From CAVZAB01 sp963773155 (GTDB lineage: Bacteria; Pseudomonadota; Alphaproteobacteria; Rhizobiales; Beijerinckiaceae): a stretch of 64,000 nucleotides of DNA. This document shows, one piece after another, positions 42,544-51,227 of this stretch; within the stretch, counting starts at the first letter, position 1; the number at the start of each line of letters is the position of its first letter. The stretch is taken from positions 1-64,000 of the forward strand of contig CAVZAB010000004.1 of assembly GCA_963773155.1 (NCBI GenBank), read 5' to 3'. The translations under genes and the position numbers were made by a program. The notes under the pieces are model-generated. The model saw only the letters and a list, made by a program, of their open reading frames with translations. It was not told the origin of the DNA and made no database searches.

Positions 42544-42580
42544 TGCCAGGCGCCTGCCTAAAAAGCATCAACGCCTGGCA
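42544..42580. repeat. 9-bp hairpin just after groEL
   Basis: TGCCAGGCG at 42544-42552 pairs exactly with CGCCTGGCA at 42572-42580. The loop is 19 bases and no T run follows, so it looks like an RNA processing or attenuation site, lowering expression of the downstream genes compared with groEL, rather than a full terminator. Confidence 0.5.
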
Positions 42581-42614
42581 AGCAAATTCGTTGGCCGGCC
42601 GAAGGTCCAAGGTC

Positions 42615-42875
42615 ATGACGACCCGCAGCACGCGCAAATTTCTCACCTTCCGTTTTCCGTTCACTTTGAAGGGCATCGATCGCCGGTTACCGGCTGGCGA
42701 TTATCAGGTGATCACTGACGAGGCCATCATCGAAGACTTGTCGTTCCCGGTCTACCGACGGACCTCGACGATGATCCTTGCCCCTTCTTCGCCGCACGAG
42801 CCCGCCGCCATTGAAATGCTGACGGTCGATCCGGACGACCTGAAACAAGCGCACGTCCGCGATAGCGAAATATGA
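42615..42875 (+). CDS. conserved hypothetical protein in the groESL operon
   Basis: An 86-residue protein. The start at 42615 (MTTRSTRKFLTFRFPFTLKG) is chosen over an ATG at 42543 that lies inside the hairpin. The core FTLKGIDRRLPAGDYQVITD EAIIEDLSFPVYRR resembles a small conserved alphaproteobacterial family with no known function. It overlaps by four bases (ATGA) with a possible start of the next frame, a sign of coupled translation. Confidence 0.65.
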   Translation: MTTRSTRKFLTFRFPFTLKGIDRRLPAGDYQVITDEAIIEDLSFPVYRRTSTMILAPSSPHEPAAIEMLTVDPDDLKQAHVRDSEI

Positions 42876-42952
42876 TCAGGCGCGGGCTTGCGAGCCAATT
42901 CCATAAGTCCGGCGCCGCGGACTGCCGCGACTTACAAGCAAGGGAACAAGCC

Positions 42953-43252
42953 ATGCGGTATATCGGTCGATTGGCCGGCACTGGCGTCTTGAGATGCGAT
43001 GGCCAAGAGATAGCACCAACAGCCTATGATTTCGATTGCTTTTCTGCCAAGCAGACCGGCGTTACCCGAAGCGGCGAAATCCGCCTGGCGGCGCCGGCCT
43101 TGAAGAATGTCTTTGGACGCAAGGGTGTGCAGCTGCTCACCGACGACGGCCGCCTTCTCGACCTTCGGTTTTCAGAAAAAGTCCTCCTGGCGGCCAGCGA
43201 GGTCGCGCATGTCGAGGTCACGGGAGAGTCGCCGGACCCCGTTCACCATTGA
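42953..43252 (+). CDS. hypothetical protein in the groESL operon
   Basis: A 99-residue protein. The start at 42953 (MRYIGRLAGTGVLRCDGQEI) follows AAGGGAAC; the frame is open back to an ATG at 42872 that overlaps the previous stop. The composition is beta-rich (FDCFSAKQTGVTRSGEIRLA, LLTDDGRLLDLRFSEKVLLA) and no family is recognised. Its place between groEL and manA suggests it belongs to the same transcript. Confidence 0.6.
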   Translation: MRYIGRLAGTGVLRCDGQEIAPTAYDFDCFSAKQTGVTRSGEIRLAAPALKNVFGRKGVQLLTDDGRLLDLRFSEKVLLAASEVAHVEVTGESPDPVHH

Positions 43253-43309
43253 GGTTCTTGCAGATTTGCGCCCGATCGCCTGGCGCCGGACGAGGCGTAA
43301 TCGGAGCAA

Positions 43310-44209
43310 ATGCGAATGGTGATCGAACGTGCCAGCACGCGGATTGTGGCCAAGCCCTGGGGCGCCACCATTCTGCGGCCTTGGAGCGACTTTGAAGCCG
43401 GGAATGAGGCCGTTGGCGAAATATGGTTTCAGCGTACCGACGCGGCACGGTCGGACACAATTCTGCTGATCAAACTGCTATTTACGTCCCAACCGCTGTC
43501 GATCCAGGTCCATCCTGACGAGCAAGCAGCCCGCCTGTTGGGCATGGCGAACGGCAAGACGGAGGCCTGGTATATTTTATCGGCGAAGCCGGGGGCGAGA
43601 ATTGCGCTCGGCCTCAAACACATCGTCACGGCAAAGCAATTGCGCGGTGCGATCGAGGACGGCTCGATCGTTGATCTGGTGTCCTGGCGCAAAGTCGCGG
43701 CAAACGACGTGATTCTGGTGCCCGCTGGAACCATTCACGCCTTGGGCCCGGGCCTGGTTGTCGCAGAGATACAACAGTCAAGCGACGCGACATTTCGCAT
43801 GTTCGACTTCGGCCGGCGACGCGGCCTTCAGGTCGACGATGCGGTGGCATCCGCCATTGCCGGCCCCGCCGGTGCGCCGTTCGAGGCGCGGCGGCTGAGC
43901 GAGGCGCGGACTATTGTGGCGGTCTGCCCTCATTTCATTGTTGAAAGGATTGACCTTGCGCCGCAATCAAATTGGCATTTGAGCGCGGAAAAAGAGAGCT
44001 GGATTTTGGTTCTCGACGGCGAAGTGCAGATCGGCCGGACCCGTGCGTCGGCCGGGGAAGCCCTGTTGGTCGATCACGAGGCTTGCGTTCTAGAGGCCGG
44101 ACCCGGTCCGGTAAGGGCGCTGTTGGCCTATCCGGGCGCGCAGCCGAAGCCTGGGCTCTTCACGGCCGCCGCCGGGGCCGCTGTTCCCTTGCCCGGGATC
44201 CGCCAATGA
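43310..44209 (+). CDS. manA: class I mannose-6-phosphate isomerase
   Basis: Converts fructose-6-phosphate and mannose-6-phosphate. The 299-residue cupin-type enzyme shows the zinc site PLSIQVHPDEQAARLLGM (Q and H), TEAWYILSAKPGARIALGLK, and VPAGTIHALGPGLVVAEIQQ with its histidine, then SSDATFRMFDFGR. Its stop overlaps the next start (ATGA at 44206-44209), so it is coupled to the glycosyltransferase. It can supply mannose units for the two enzymes that follow. Confidence 0.9.
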   Translation: MRMVIERASTRIVAKPWGATILRPWSDFEAGNEAVGEIWFQRTDAARSDTILLIKLLFTSQPLSIQVHPDEQAARLLGMANGKTEAWYILSAKPGARIALGLKHIVTAKQLRGAIEDGSIVDLVSWRKVAANDVILVPAGTIHALGPGLVVAEIQQSSDATFRMFDFGRRRGLQVDDAVASAIAGPAGAPFEARRLSEARTIVAVCPHFIVERIDLAPQSNWHLSAEKESWILVLDGEVQIGRTRASAGEALLVDHEACVLEAGPGPVRALLAYPGAQPKPGLFTAAAGAAVPLPGIRQ

Positions 44210-46487
44210 ACGAGCTCAGCCAGCTGTGTTTCATCGGCAACTCGCTCCCGCGGCGCTGCGGCATTGCGACTTTTACAACTGATCTGCAGCAGGCCGTGGC
44301 TGCCTGCCATCCCGATGTGAACACGTCCATCGTCGCCATGACTGACCATCATCACGCCTACGCCTATCCCGAAGCTGTAAGGCTGCAGATTCATGATCAG
44401 GAACTGGAAGACTATGTTGCCGCGGCCGCTCTTTTGAACAGGACGCAGTGCAGCGTCGTGTCGCTCCAACATGAATTTGGCATTTTCGGCGGCGAAGCAG
44501 GGGGCAATATCGTGGCCTTGCTCGACCGTTTGACCATGCCGGTGGTGACGACTTTGCACACAATTCTCAGTCATCCAAGTCCGGTGCAGCACGCGACAAT
44601 CGGTCGGGTTGTTGATGCTTCGGCGCGGATTGTCGTAATGGCCGAAAAGGGCAGAGAATTGCTGCGCACCGTTTATCGTGTGCCTGACGGGAAGATTGAT
44701 GTCATACCGCATGGCATTCCCGACTTCCCCTTTGTCGAGAATGACGAGGCAAAGGCGAGGCTGGGGTTCGTCGGCCGCGTGGTCATTTTGACCTTTGGTC
44801 TTCTGTCGCCGAACAAGGGCATCGAGGTCATGATCGATGCCATGCCGTCAATCCTCAAAAATTGCCCAGACGCAGTCTATGTCGTTCTCGGGGCAACGCA
44901 TCCCAATCTCGTCCGCGACCAGGGTGAGGCCTACCGCGAGCGGCTGACCGCGAGGGTTCGCGAACTGTCGATCGAGGATCATGTCGTATTTCTCGATCAA
45001 TTCGTTGACCGCGCAATTCTGCTCGAATTCATTTCGATGTGCGACGTCTATGTCACGCCCTACCTAAACGAAGCCCAGATGACGTCCGGCACTTTGGCCT
45101 ATAGTTTCGGCTTGGGGCGGGCAGTTGTCTCGACTCCCTATTGGCATGCACAGGAATTGCTCGCCGAGGGGCGTGGCATTCTGGTGCCGTTTGGCGACGC
45201 CGAAGCCATCGGCTGCAAAATTGCCGCGCTATTGATCGACGAACCCCGCCTGCTGGCCATGCGGCGACGAGCCTATTCCAGCAGCCGGCCGATGACCTGG
45301 GAACGGATCGCCGAGCGATATTTTCAGGTCTTCGAAAGTACCCTGCAGGGACGGAGACCAAATTTGGTCAAGCCGTTTAGCCTCGTCCGCCGCAGCGAAG
45401 AGCGCCGCAAGACGCCACGAATGCAGGTTGGGTATTTCTTGTCCATGTGCGACGACACCGGACTGTTCCAACACGCCGTTCATTGCGTACCGGATCGCGT
45501 TCATGGCTATTGTGTCGATGACAATGCGCGCGCTCTTATTTTGTCGTGCGCCCTTGGCCAGCCCGGCGAACAACCTCTGCCGGAAACGTTGACGTCGCGC
45601 TTTGCCGCCTTCGTGCAGCATGCTTGGAATTCGGGACAGCGGGCGATTCAGGAATTTCATGAGTTTCGACCGCAAATGGCTCGAAGCGGCGGGCTCCGAG
45701 GATAGCCATGCCCGAACAATGTGGGCGCTCGGCGAATGCGCCCGCAGCGACGCCAGCCCGCCGCGCCGTCTCTGGGCAAGGGCTCTTTTCGCCGAGGCAC
45801 TGCCTGCGACTGGCAGCTTTCGCTCGCCACGGGCTTGGGCCTTTACCCTGCTTGGCCTCGACGCCTATTGCGCATGCGTTGCCGGCGATCAGGCTGCTTT
45901 CGCGCTGCGGCAGTTATTTGCCGACCGGCTCATGGCGAGCCTGGCCGCCGTCGCGACCCCGGATTGGACCTGGTTCGAGGCGGGATTGGCCTACGACAAT
46001 GCGCGTCTGCCGCAGGCGCTCATCGCAACCGGACTTGCGCTGGAAACGTCGGCCTATGTCGAAGAGGGCCTGCGGAGTTCTGAGCTGGCTGATGCGCGTG
46101 CAGACCGGCGAGGGTGGTCACTTCAGACCGGTCGGGACGGATGGTTTCGGGCAATTGCGGCGTAAGCCCGAATCCTTCGACCAACAGCCGCTCGAGGCGA
46201 CCGCGACCATTTCCGCCTGCCTTGCGGCGTGGCGCGCCGATGGCAAGGGCGAATGGCGGGCGGGGGCGGAGCGGGCCTTTGACTGGTTCTTAGGCGGCAA
46301 TGATCTCGGCGTTCCGCTGGTCGACCTGGAGTCAGGAAGCTGTCGAGATGGCTTGCACAAAGACAGGGCGAACGAAAATAGGGGCGGCGAATCCGTCGTT
46401 TCCTACCTCTTGAGCCTTGCCGAAATTCGCCAACTTGTCCAAAGCAGCGGCGATCGTGTTGCAGCGTTGCGGGCGCTGCGCCATTGA
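44206..46487 (+). pseudogene. GT4 glycosyltransferase with C-terminal helical domain, two frameshifts
   Basis: From ATG 44206, residues 1-390 form an intact GT-B fold: FIGNSLPRRCGIATFTTDLQ, LQHEFGIFGGEAGGNIVALL, DVIPHGIPDFPF, LTFGLLSPNKGIEVMIDAMP and YLNEAQMTSGTLAYSFGLGR. A second, mostly helical domain (MQVGYFLSMCDDTGLFQHAV, RVHGYCVDDNARAL) follows. The frame then shifts near 45635 to MSFDRKWLEAAGSEDSHART and near 46085 to WLMRVQTGEGGHFRPVGTDG and NRGGESVVSYLLSLAEIRQL, ending at 46487. The neighbours are intact, so sequence error is a serious option; otherwise the helical domain is cut while the glycosyltransferase domain survives. Confidence 0.8.
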
Positions 46488-47824
46488 CGATTGCCCGGTT
46501 CTCGAGGAAAAAAGACGTGGACGCTGTGTCAAAGGCTAAATTCCTCAACCGTCAGGCCCTTTTTCTGCGGCCTGATCCTGCCCGCGTGGTGGTGCGGCCC
46601 TTTCGTCTGGCGACCGAACCGAGAGAACTCAATCCCTCGGATACGCGGCGGGCCAATCACATTGTTGACCGGGTCGTCGCTCTCGATGCTGAGGTAGCCG
46701 AAAGCCAGTTGATCGATGTTCTCGACAATTTCCAGGGTCGGCACCGCAATCTCCTGGAGAAATTCGAAAACCGCGCCGACGAATTGAGCGGGATCTTCGA
46801 AACGCACGTGCCATTTACGCTGATCCAACGGCAGTTAATCGGCGCCTATTTCATGCACGAATATTCCTTTGAAGCCTCGGCGCTGTTCAACCCGAGCATC
46901 GTTTCACATCCGGATCAATCGAGCGCGCAGCACGGCGACAAGCGCTTCATCTTGAGTTTGCGGGCCGTCGGCGAAGGCCATGTCTCCTCGCTGACCTTCC
47001 GCTCCGGTTACATTGCGGCGGACGGTTGCGTCACCGTCGATCCGACCGCCCGACTGGCATCCATTCCCAAGATAATGAAACGAAGCGCAAGTCCAGAGGG
47101 GGATCACGTTGAAGTGCGTTTCGGGGCGAACGAGGATATCAGCGAACGGGTCATTTTCCCCATCACCCAATCCCAGTCGAACGGGATTGAAGATGCGCGT
47201 TTCGTGGAATTCGATGATGGCGACAAAAAAACCTATCTGGCGACCTATACGGCCTACAGCGGCAAGGCGATACGCTCCGAGCTGATCGAGACGCAGGACT
47301 TTGTTTCGTTCAAAATGTCCCCACTGCTGGGGACGGCCGCTCAAAACAAGGGGATGGCCCTGTTTCCGCGGAGGATCGACAGCAAATACGCCATGATCGG
47401 CCGACAGGACAACGAGAACCTCTATCTACTCTATTCGGATGATCTCTACCGATGGGAACAGGGGCAGCCAATATTAAAGCCGCGATTTCCCTGGGAGTTC
47501 GTTCAAATCGGCAATTGCGGATCGCCAATCGAACTCGACGAGGGCTGGCTGTTGCTGACCCACGGCGTCGGCCCGGTACGCAAATATTCGATCGGCGCCG
47601 TTCTCCTCGACAAGGCGAACCCGGCCAAGGTGCTGGCGCGAGCCCGCGAACCTCTCGTCCATCCGGACCCCTCGGAGCGCGAAGGTTATGTTCCCAACGT
47701 CGTCTATACCTGTGGTGCCTTGCGCTACCACGACCTGATTATTCTGCCCTATGCGGTTTCGGATACCTTTTCCAATTTTGCAACGATCCGGATTGACGCC
47801 TTGTTGCGGGCGATGGCCGACTGA
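46484..47824 (+). CDS. GH130 beta-mannoside phosphorylase-like enzyme
   Basis: Phosphorolyses or hydrolyses beta-mannosides, or runs in reverse to build them. The 446-residue product begins within the end of the glycosyltransferase gene. Family features of the five-bladed propeller: SFEASALFNPSIVSH, GIEDARFVEFDDGDKKTYLA, MALFPRRIDSKYAMIGRQDN, WEFVQIGNCGSPIELDEGWL LLTHGVG and REGYVPNVVYTCGALRYHDL. With manA and the GT4 gene it forms a compact mannose-sugar unit behind the chaperonin. Confidence 0.9.
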   Translation: MTIARFSRKKDVDAVSKAKFLNRQALFLRPDPARVVVRPFRLATEPRELNPSDTRRANHIVDRVVALDAEVAESQLIDVLDNFQGRHRNLLEKFENRADELSGIFETHVPFTLIQRQLIGAYFMHEYSFEASALFNPSIVSHPDQSSAQHGDKRFILSLRAVGEGHVSSLTFRSGYIAADGCVTVDPTARLASIPKIMKRSASPEGDHVEVRFGANEDISERVIFPITQSQSNGIEDARFVEFDDGDKKTYLATYTAYSGKAIRSELIETQDFVSFKMSPLLGTAAQNKGMALFPRRIDSKYAMIGRQDNENLYLLYSDDLYRWEQGQPILKPRFPWEFVQIGNCGSPIELDEGWLLLTHGVGPVRKYSIGAVLLDKANPAKVLARAREPLVHPDPSEREGYVPNVVYTCGALRYHDLIILPYAVSDTFSNFATIRIDALLRAMAD

Positions 47825-47913
47825 CGGCTTCGGCGAACCATGAGCCCGGTTTGTTCATCTCAGCAAGAACGACTGGATAGGCAGGCCGGTGCTGCGGCCA
47901 CCTGAGCCGGCGA

Positions 47914-48321
47914 TCACGGGTGATCGGCAAGCTGGCGCTCCGCCAGAGCGATTTCCCGCGCCAAGAAAAAATTCAGCAGCGTCCGCAGCACGATAATTGC
48001 GGCGACTTTGCCAATATCGTCCCAGGTCGGCGCAACCGCGGTCTTGAGAATGTCGGCGGCAAGCTGGAATTCCAGCGCAAGCGCGAGCCAGCGACCCAGT
48101 TTCAGCCGAATATTTTCGAGCGGATCGAGTCGGCGAAGGTCGTCGTCGGTGCCGCCGCCAAAGGGCAGCGCGATGGTCAGTACGGCGGCATGCGCGACGC
48201 CGACAGCAATCAGGAGTGCCGAAATCGCTTCGGTGATCGAGGACAGCAAACCAACGGTTTCAACGAGCAAGGTTTCCAAACGACCCTCCCGCCTGAGCGA
48301 ACCGGCCGCCATATTGAACAT
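47914..48321 (-). CDS. DUF1622 membrane protein
   Basis: A 135-residue inner-membrane protein with three hydrophobic segments (LLSSITEAISALLIAVGVAH, LGRWLALALEFQLAADILKT, VAAIIVLRTLLNFFLAREIA). The phrase RLKLGRWLALALEFQLAADI with TAVAPTWDDIGKVAAI is the signature of the family, whose function is unknown. It converges with the GH130 gene. Confidence 0.88.
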   Translation of the reverse strand: MFNMAAGSLRREGRLETLLVETVGLLSSITEAISALLIAVGVAHAAVLTIALPFGGGTDDDLRRLDPLENIRLKLGRWLALALEFQLAADILKTAVAPTWDDIGKVAAIIVLRTLLNFFLAREIALAERQLADHP

Positions 48322-48342
48322 ATTGGCGGGAAAACCGCCAAT
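48322..48342 (-). repeat. 8-bp hairpin next to the DUF1622 start
   Basis: ATTGGCGG-GAAAA-CCGCCAAT (plus-strand sense) is a perfect stem with a five-base loop, touching the start codon at 48321. On the transcript it would sit exactly where the ribosome binds and no Shine-Dalgarno is seen, so it may control translation. Confidence 0.4.
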
Positions 48343-48634
48343 GGGGCCGCGGCGCGCCGCAGGCAGCCGGGGTCTGGCCGTGGCGATTCCGCCGGTGCTG
48401 CGTTAACCCTCTGCTCGTCATAGTTGACAAAAAACTGCGCCGCCTGCCCGCTAGCTAGACTGCGACAAACTGGCAACGCGCTAAGTCAAGGCTGCCCCTG
48501 GTTTCATTCAGGGGCGGCGGGAGACCGGCCAACCGGCGTCCCAGACCTTGGTTCGCGACGACCGCTGCGAGCCAAGCGTCCGCGTTCAGGCGGTTCGAAT
48601 CGACGCGCGAGGTACGGCTTAGTCCGGAGCACCG

Positions 48635-50905
48635 ATGACCAATCTTGCCGGCCCTTCCCGCAAAAGTCTGCCGATCGCCGCGCTTGCCCTGTTGTCGGGG
48701 TTAGCAGCCCTTTCGTGGGAGGTACTCTGGCAAATCAGATCATCGCTGGCACTCGGGGTGTCGGCCTGGGGCACAGCGATCACATTGGCGGTGACCATGG
48801 CCGGCATGTGCATTGGCTCGCTCTGCATGGCCCGGCTTTTTCGCGACCATGCGATCAACCGGCCGCTCGCCATTTACGGCGGGTTGGAATTGCTGATCGG
48901 CGTTTCCGGTCTGTTTCTCGACAAGTCGTTTCGCAGCATTGAGACTATCGATACGTGGATCTATGCCGATCTGCCGGCCGGCTCACCGCTCGTCCACGCG
49001 CTCGGGATTGGGCTCGTTCTTGGTCTGCCAACGCTTTGCATGGGCGCGACAATTCCAGTGTTTGGGCTGGTTGGGCGGCAATTCGATACGTCGATTGCAA
49101 CCCTATACGGTCTCAACACGATGGGCGCGGCGGCCGGGGCGCTACTCGCCGCCTTCCTTTTGATTCCCGCGCTGGGTGTTGCGGGCGCAACCCTTGCGGT
49201 GGCCTCGATCAATGCCGGCGTTGGCATTGCCTGCTTGGCGCTCGGCGCCAATGCGGCCCGAGCGGCCGCTGGGCAAGGCCGCATTGCCGCAGAACCAGCC
49301 CCGACCTCGCCAGGAGATCTTGCGCCAGGCGCTGCCTATCTCTGCGTGGCGGTGACGGGCTTTGCAACGTTTGCGCTTGAGATCGCTTGGTTTCGGTCTT
49401 TGACCGCCGCCTTCCAGAGCACCACCAGCGCTTTCGCCGTAATGCTCGCCGCCATGCTCGTCGCACTCGGCGCGGCTGCCTGGCTCACGCCCTACCTCAA
49501 GGCGCGGCAGCTATCGCTCGGCCCGATGGTCGGCTGCGCCGGCATTCTCATTCTGCTGGCAACCCCGCTCATCGAGCGATTCGACCTGTTGCCCTACAGC
49601 GAACCGCCCTTATTGATCGTGGATTGGTTCGTTTGGACCTTCTTGACGATCGGGGCACCGGTTGCCCTTCTGGGAACGGCCCTGCCCTGGCTGCTCGACG
49701 ATCAGGATTCGCCTCGCCAATGGGGCCGGCTCTATGCGATCAACACCCTGGCGGCGATAGCCGGCGCCTTGTGCGCGGCGTGGGTTCTCTTGCCCAGCAT
49801 CGGCTTTGCTCGAACCGCTTGGCTTGCCGGCGCCCTGGTGGCCGGCACCGGGATCAGCCTCAGCCAGAACCGCCGACAACTCGCCATGCTCTCGGGCGGG
49901 CTCGCGGCTTTAGCGATCGCCATACTGGGCGAATCCGGCGCTGGGCGCACACGGATCCAGGGCTGGGTCAAGATCGCCGACGCTCCGACCCGAATCCTCG
50001 AAGTCTACGAAGGTCCCGAGGCGACGGTTGCAGCTGTTGGCTATGCCGACGGCGCTCACGCCCTTGTCATCAACGGATTCGTAGCGGCCTCGGAGCATGC
50101 CCTGTCCCATTATATGCCGTGGATGGGGCACCTGCCGATGCTTGCCCATCCCGATCCGCAGAACGCCCTTGTCATCTGCTTTGGCACGGGCCAAACGGCC
50201 AATGCGGTTCGCCAGGAAAACCCGAGAAGCCTTGACATTGTCGATATCAATCCGCGGGTACCGTTACTGGCGCATCATTTTCCGTTGAATGAAGGGGTGA
50301 TCGACGATCCCCGTGTCCGCGTAACAATCATGGACGGACGCGCCTATTTGCGCCGCTCGACCAAGACCTATGACGTGATTACCCTGGAACCGATGCCGCC
50401 GACCTTTGCCGGCGTCAATGCCCTTTATTCGAAGGAATTCTATGAATTGGCGGCTCAGCGTTTGAGCCGGCAGGGCGTCATTGCGCAATGGCTGCCGTTC
50501 CATCTGGTCGCACCCGACTACAGCGTGTCGATCGTCAAATCCTTTGCTGCAGTCTTTCCCAATTCGATTCTGTGGATCGATCCGCTATCGCGAACCGGGA
50601 TCCTTTTGGGCTCAAAAGATCCCAATGCTCCCCTCGGCAAGGTCTGGCCGGGCTTTGCCCGGACCGGCCTTGTCCGCGATCTCGACGAAGCCGCGGTCAA
50701 CCGGGGCGTAACCCTCGATCGCGAGGCGCTTAGCCGCTATGGCTTGATCGGCGTCGCCGTCACCGACGACAACCAGCGCCTTGCCTACGGCAATGCCGTG
50801 AATTTCGTCTACGGCCACAATGGCCGCGATCCGATCGGGGAACACCAGGCCCTAATCGACCGGGCGAGGCGCACGGGTCGCGCAATGGTTGGCCGGATTT
50901 TTTGA
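48635..50905 (+). CDS. membrane-fused spermidine synthase-like protein
   Basis: A 756-residue protein with about twelve membrane segments in residues 10-460, in two groups starting LPIAALALLSGLAALSWEVL and GAAYLCVAVTGFATFALEIA. A soluble Rossmann domain of the spermidine-synthase fold follows at residues 470-756: VICFGTGQTANAVRQENPRS, LDIVDINPRVPLLAHHFPLN, DDPRVRVTIMDGRAYLRRS and YDVITLEPMPPTFAGVNALY. The acidic residue pattern for amine binding is only partly kept, so it may act on another substrate. A GGAGCACC site precedes the ATG. Confidence 0.87.
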   Translation: MTNLAGPSRKSLPIAALALLSGLAALSWEVLWQIRSSLALGVSAWGTAITLAVTMAGMCIGSLCMARLFRDHAINRPLAIYGGLELLIGVSGLFLDKSFRSIETIDTWIYADLPAGSPLVHALGIGLVLGLPTLCMGATIPVFGLVGRQFDTSIATLYGLNTMGAAAGALLAAFLLIPALGVAGATLAVASINAGVGIACLALGANAARAAAGQGRIAAEPAPTSPGDLAPGAAYLCVAVTGFATFALEIAWFRSLTAAFQSTTSAFAVMLAAMLVALGAAAWLTPYLKARQLSLGPMVGCAGILILLATPLIERFDLLPYSEPPLLIVDWFVWTFLTIGAPVALLGTALPWLLDDQDSPRQWGRLYAINTLAAIAGALCAAWVLLPSIGFARTAWLAGALVAGTGISLSQNRRQLAMLSGGLAALAIAILGESGAGRTRIQGWVKIADAPTRILEVYEGPEATVAAVGYADGAHALVINGFVAASEHALSHYMPWMGHLPMLAHPDPQNALVICFGTGQTANAVRQENPRSLDIVDINPRVPLLAHHFPLNEGVIDDPRVRVTIMDGRAYLRRSTKTYDVITLEPMPPTFAGVNALYSKEFYELAAQRLSRQGVIAQWLPFHLVAPDYSVSIVKSFAAVFPNSILWIDPLSRTGILLGSKDPNAPLGKVWPGFARTGLVRDLDEAAVNRGVTLDREALSRYGLIGVAVTDDNQRLAYGNAVNFVYGHNGRDPIGEHQALIDRARRTGRAMVGRIF

Positions 50906-50951
50906 TTTCGCAGCCGGAAGATCCGCTCAGCGGCGGAAGCCGCCACCCCCG

Positions 50952-51134
50952 CTAATCGACGTCACCGCGATAGACGTCGGCCGCCGGATAGCCGATGGCA
51001 GGGCCGAAGGAGGAGGAACACCGTGTGTCGGTCGAAATCGGCAAAGCCGACAGAACGAGGACAATCGCGGTCAAGCGCAGTTTCCAACGCAGACCCGTCC
51101 CTTCCCGGGCTCGGCCGGCCAGCGTCGGAATCAC
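50952..51134 (-). CDS. possible small exported protein
   Basis: A GTG start at 51134 follows AAAGGAGGGGC closely. The 60 residues include a hydrophobic helix (WKLRLTAIVLVLSALPIS) and a short tail with one cysteine and AADVYRGDVD. It may be a secreted or membrane-bound short protein downstream of the efflux operon; no family is recognised. Confidence 0.4.
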   Translation of the reverse strand: MIPTLAGRAREGTGLRWKLRLTAIVLVLSALPISTDTRCSSSFGPAIGYPAADVYRGDVD

Positions 51135-51227
51135 GCCCCTCCTTTGCCGACCCGGAATTATCGTGGTGCGCGTTCGGTCATTGGCTCCTGCCGGTCAGGT
51201 GTTTGCCGGTTAACTGGGTGTGCGGGC

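Noticed and set aside
48424..48461. TTGACA at 48424 as a -35 box for the spermidine-synthase-like gene
   Set aside because: No -10 hexamer lies at a suitable distance; the nearest candidate would need a 26-base spacer.
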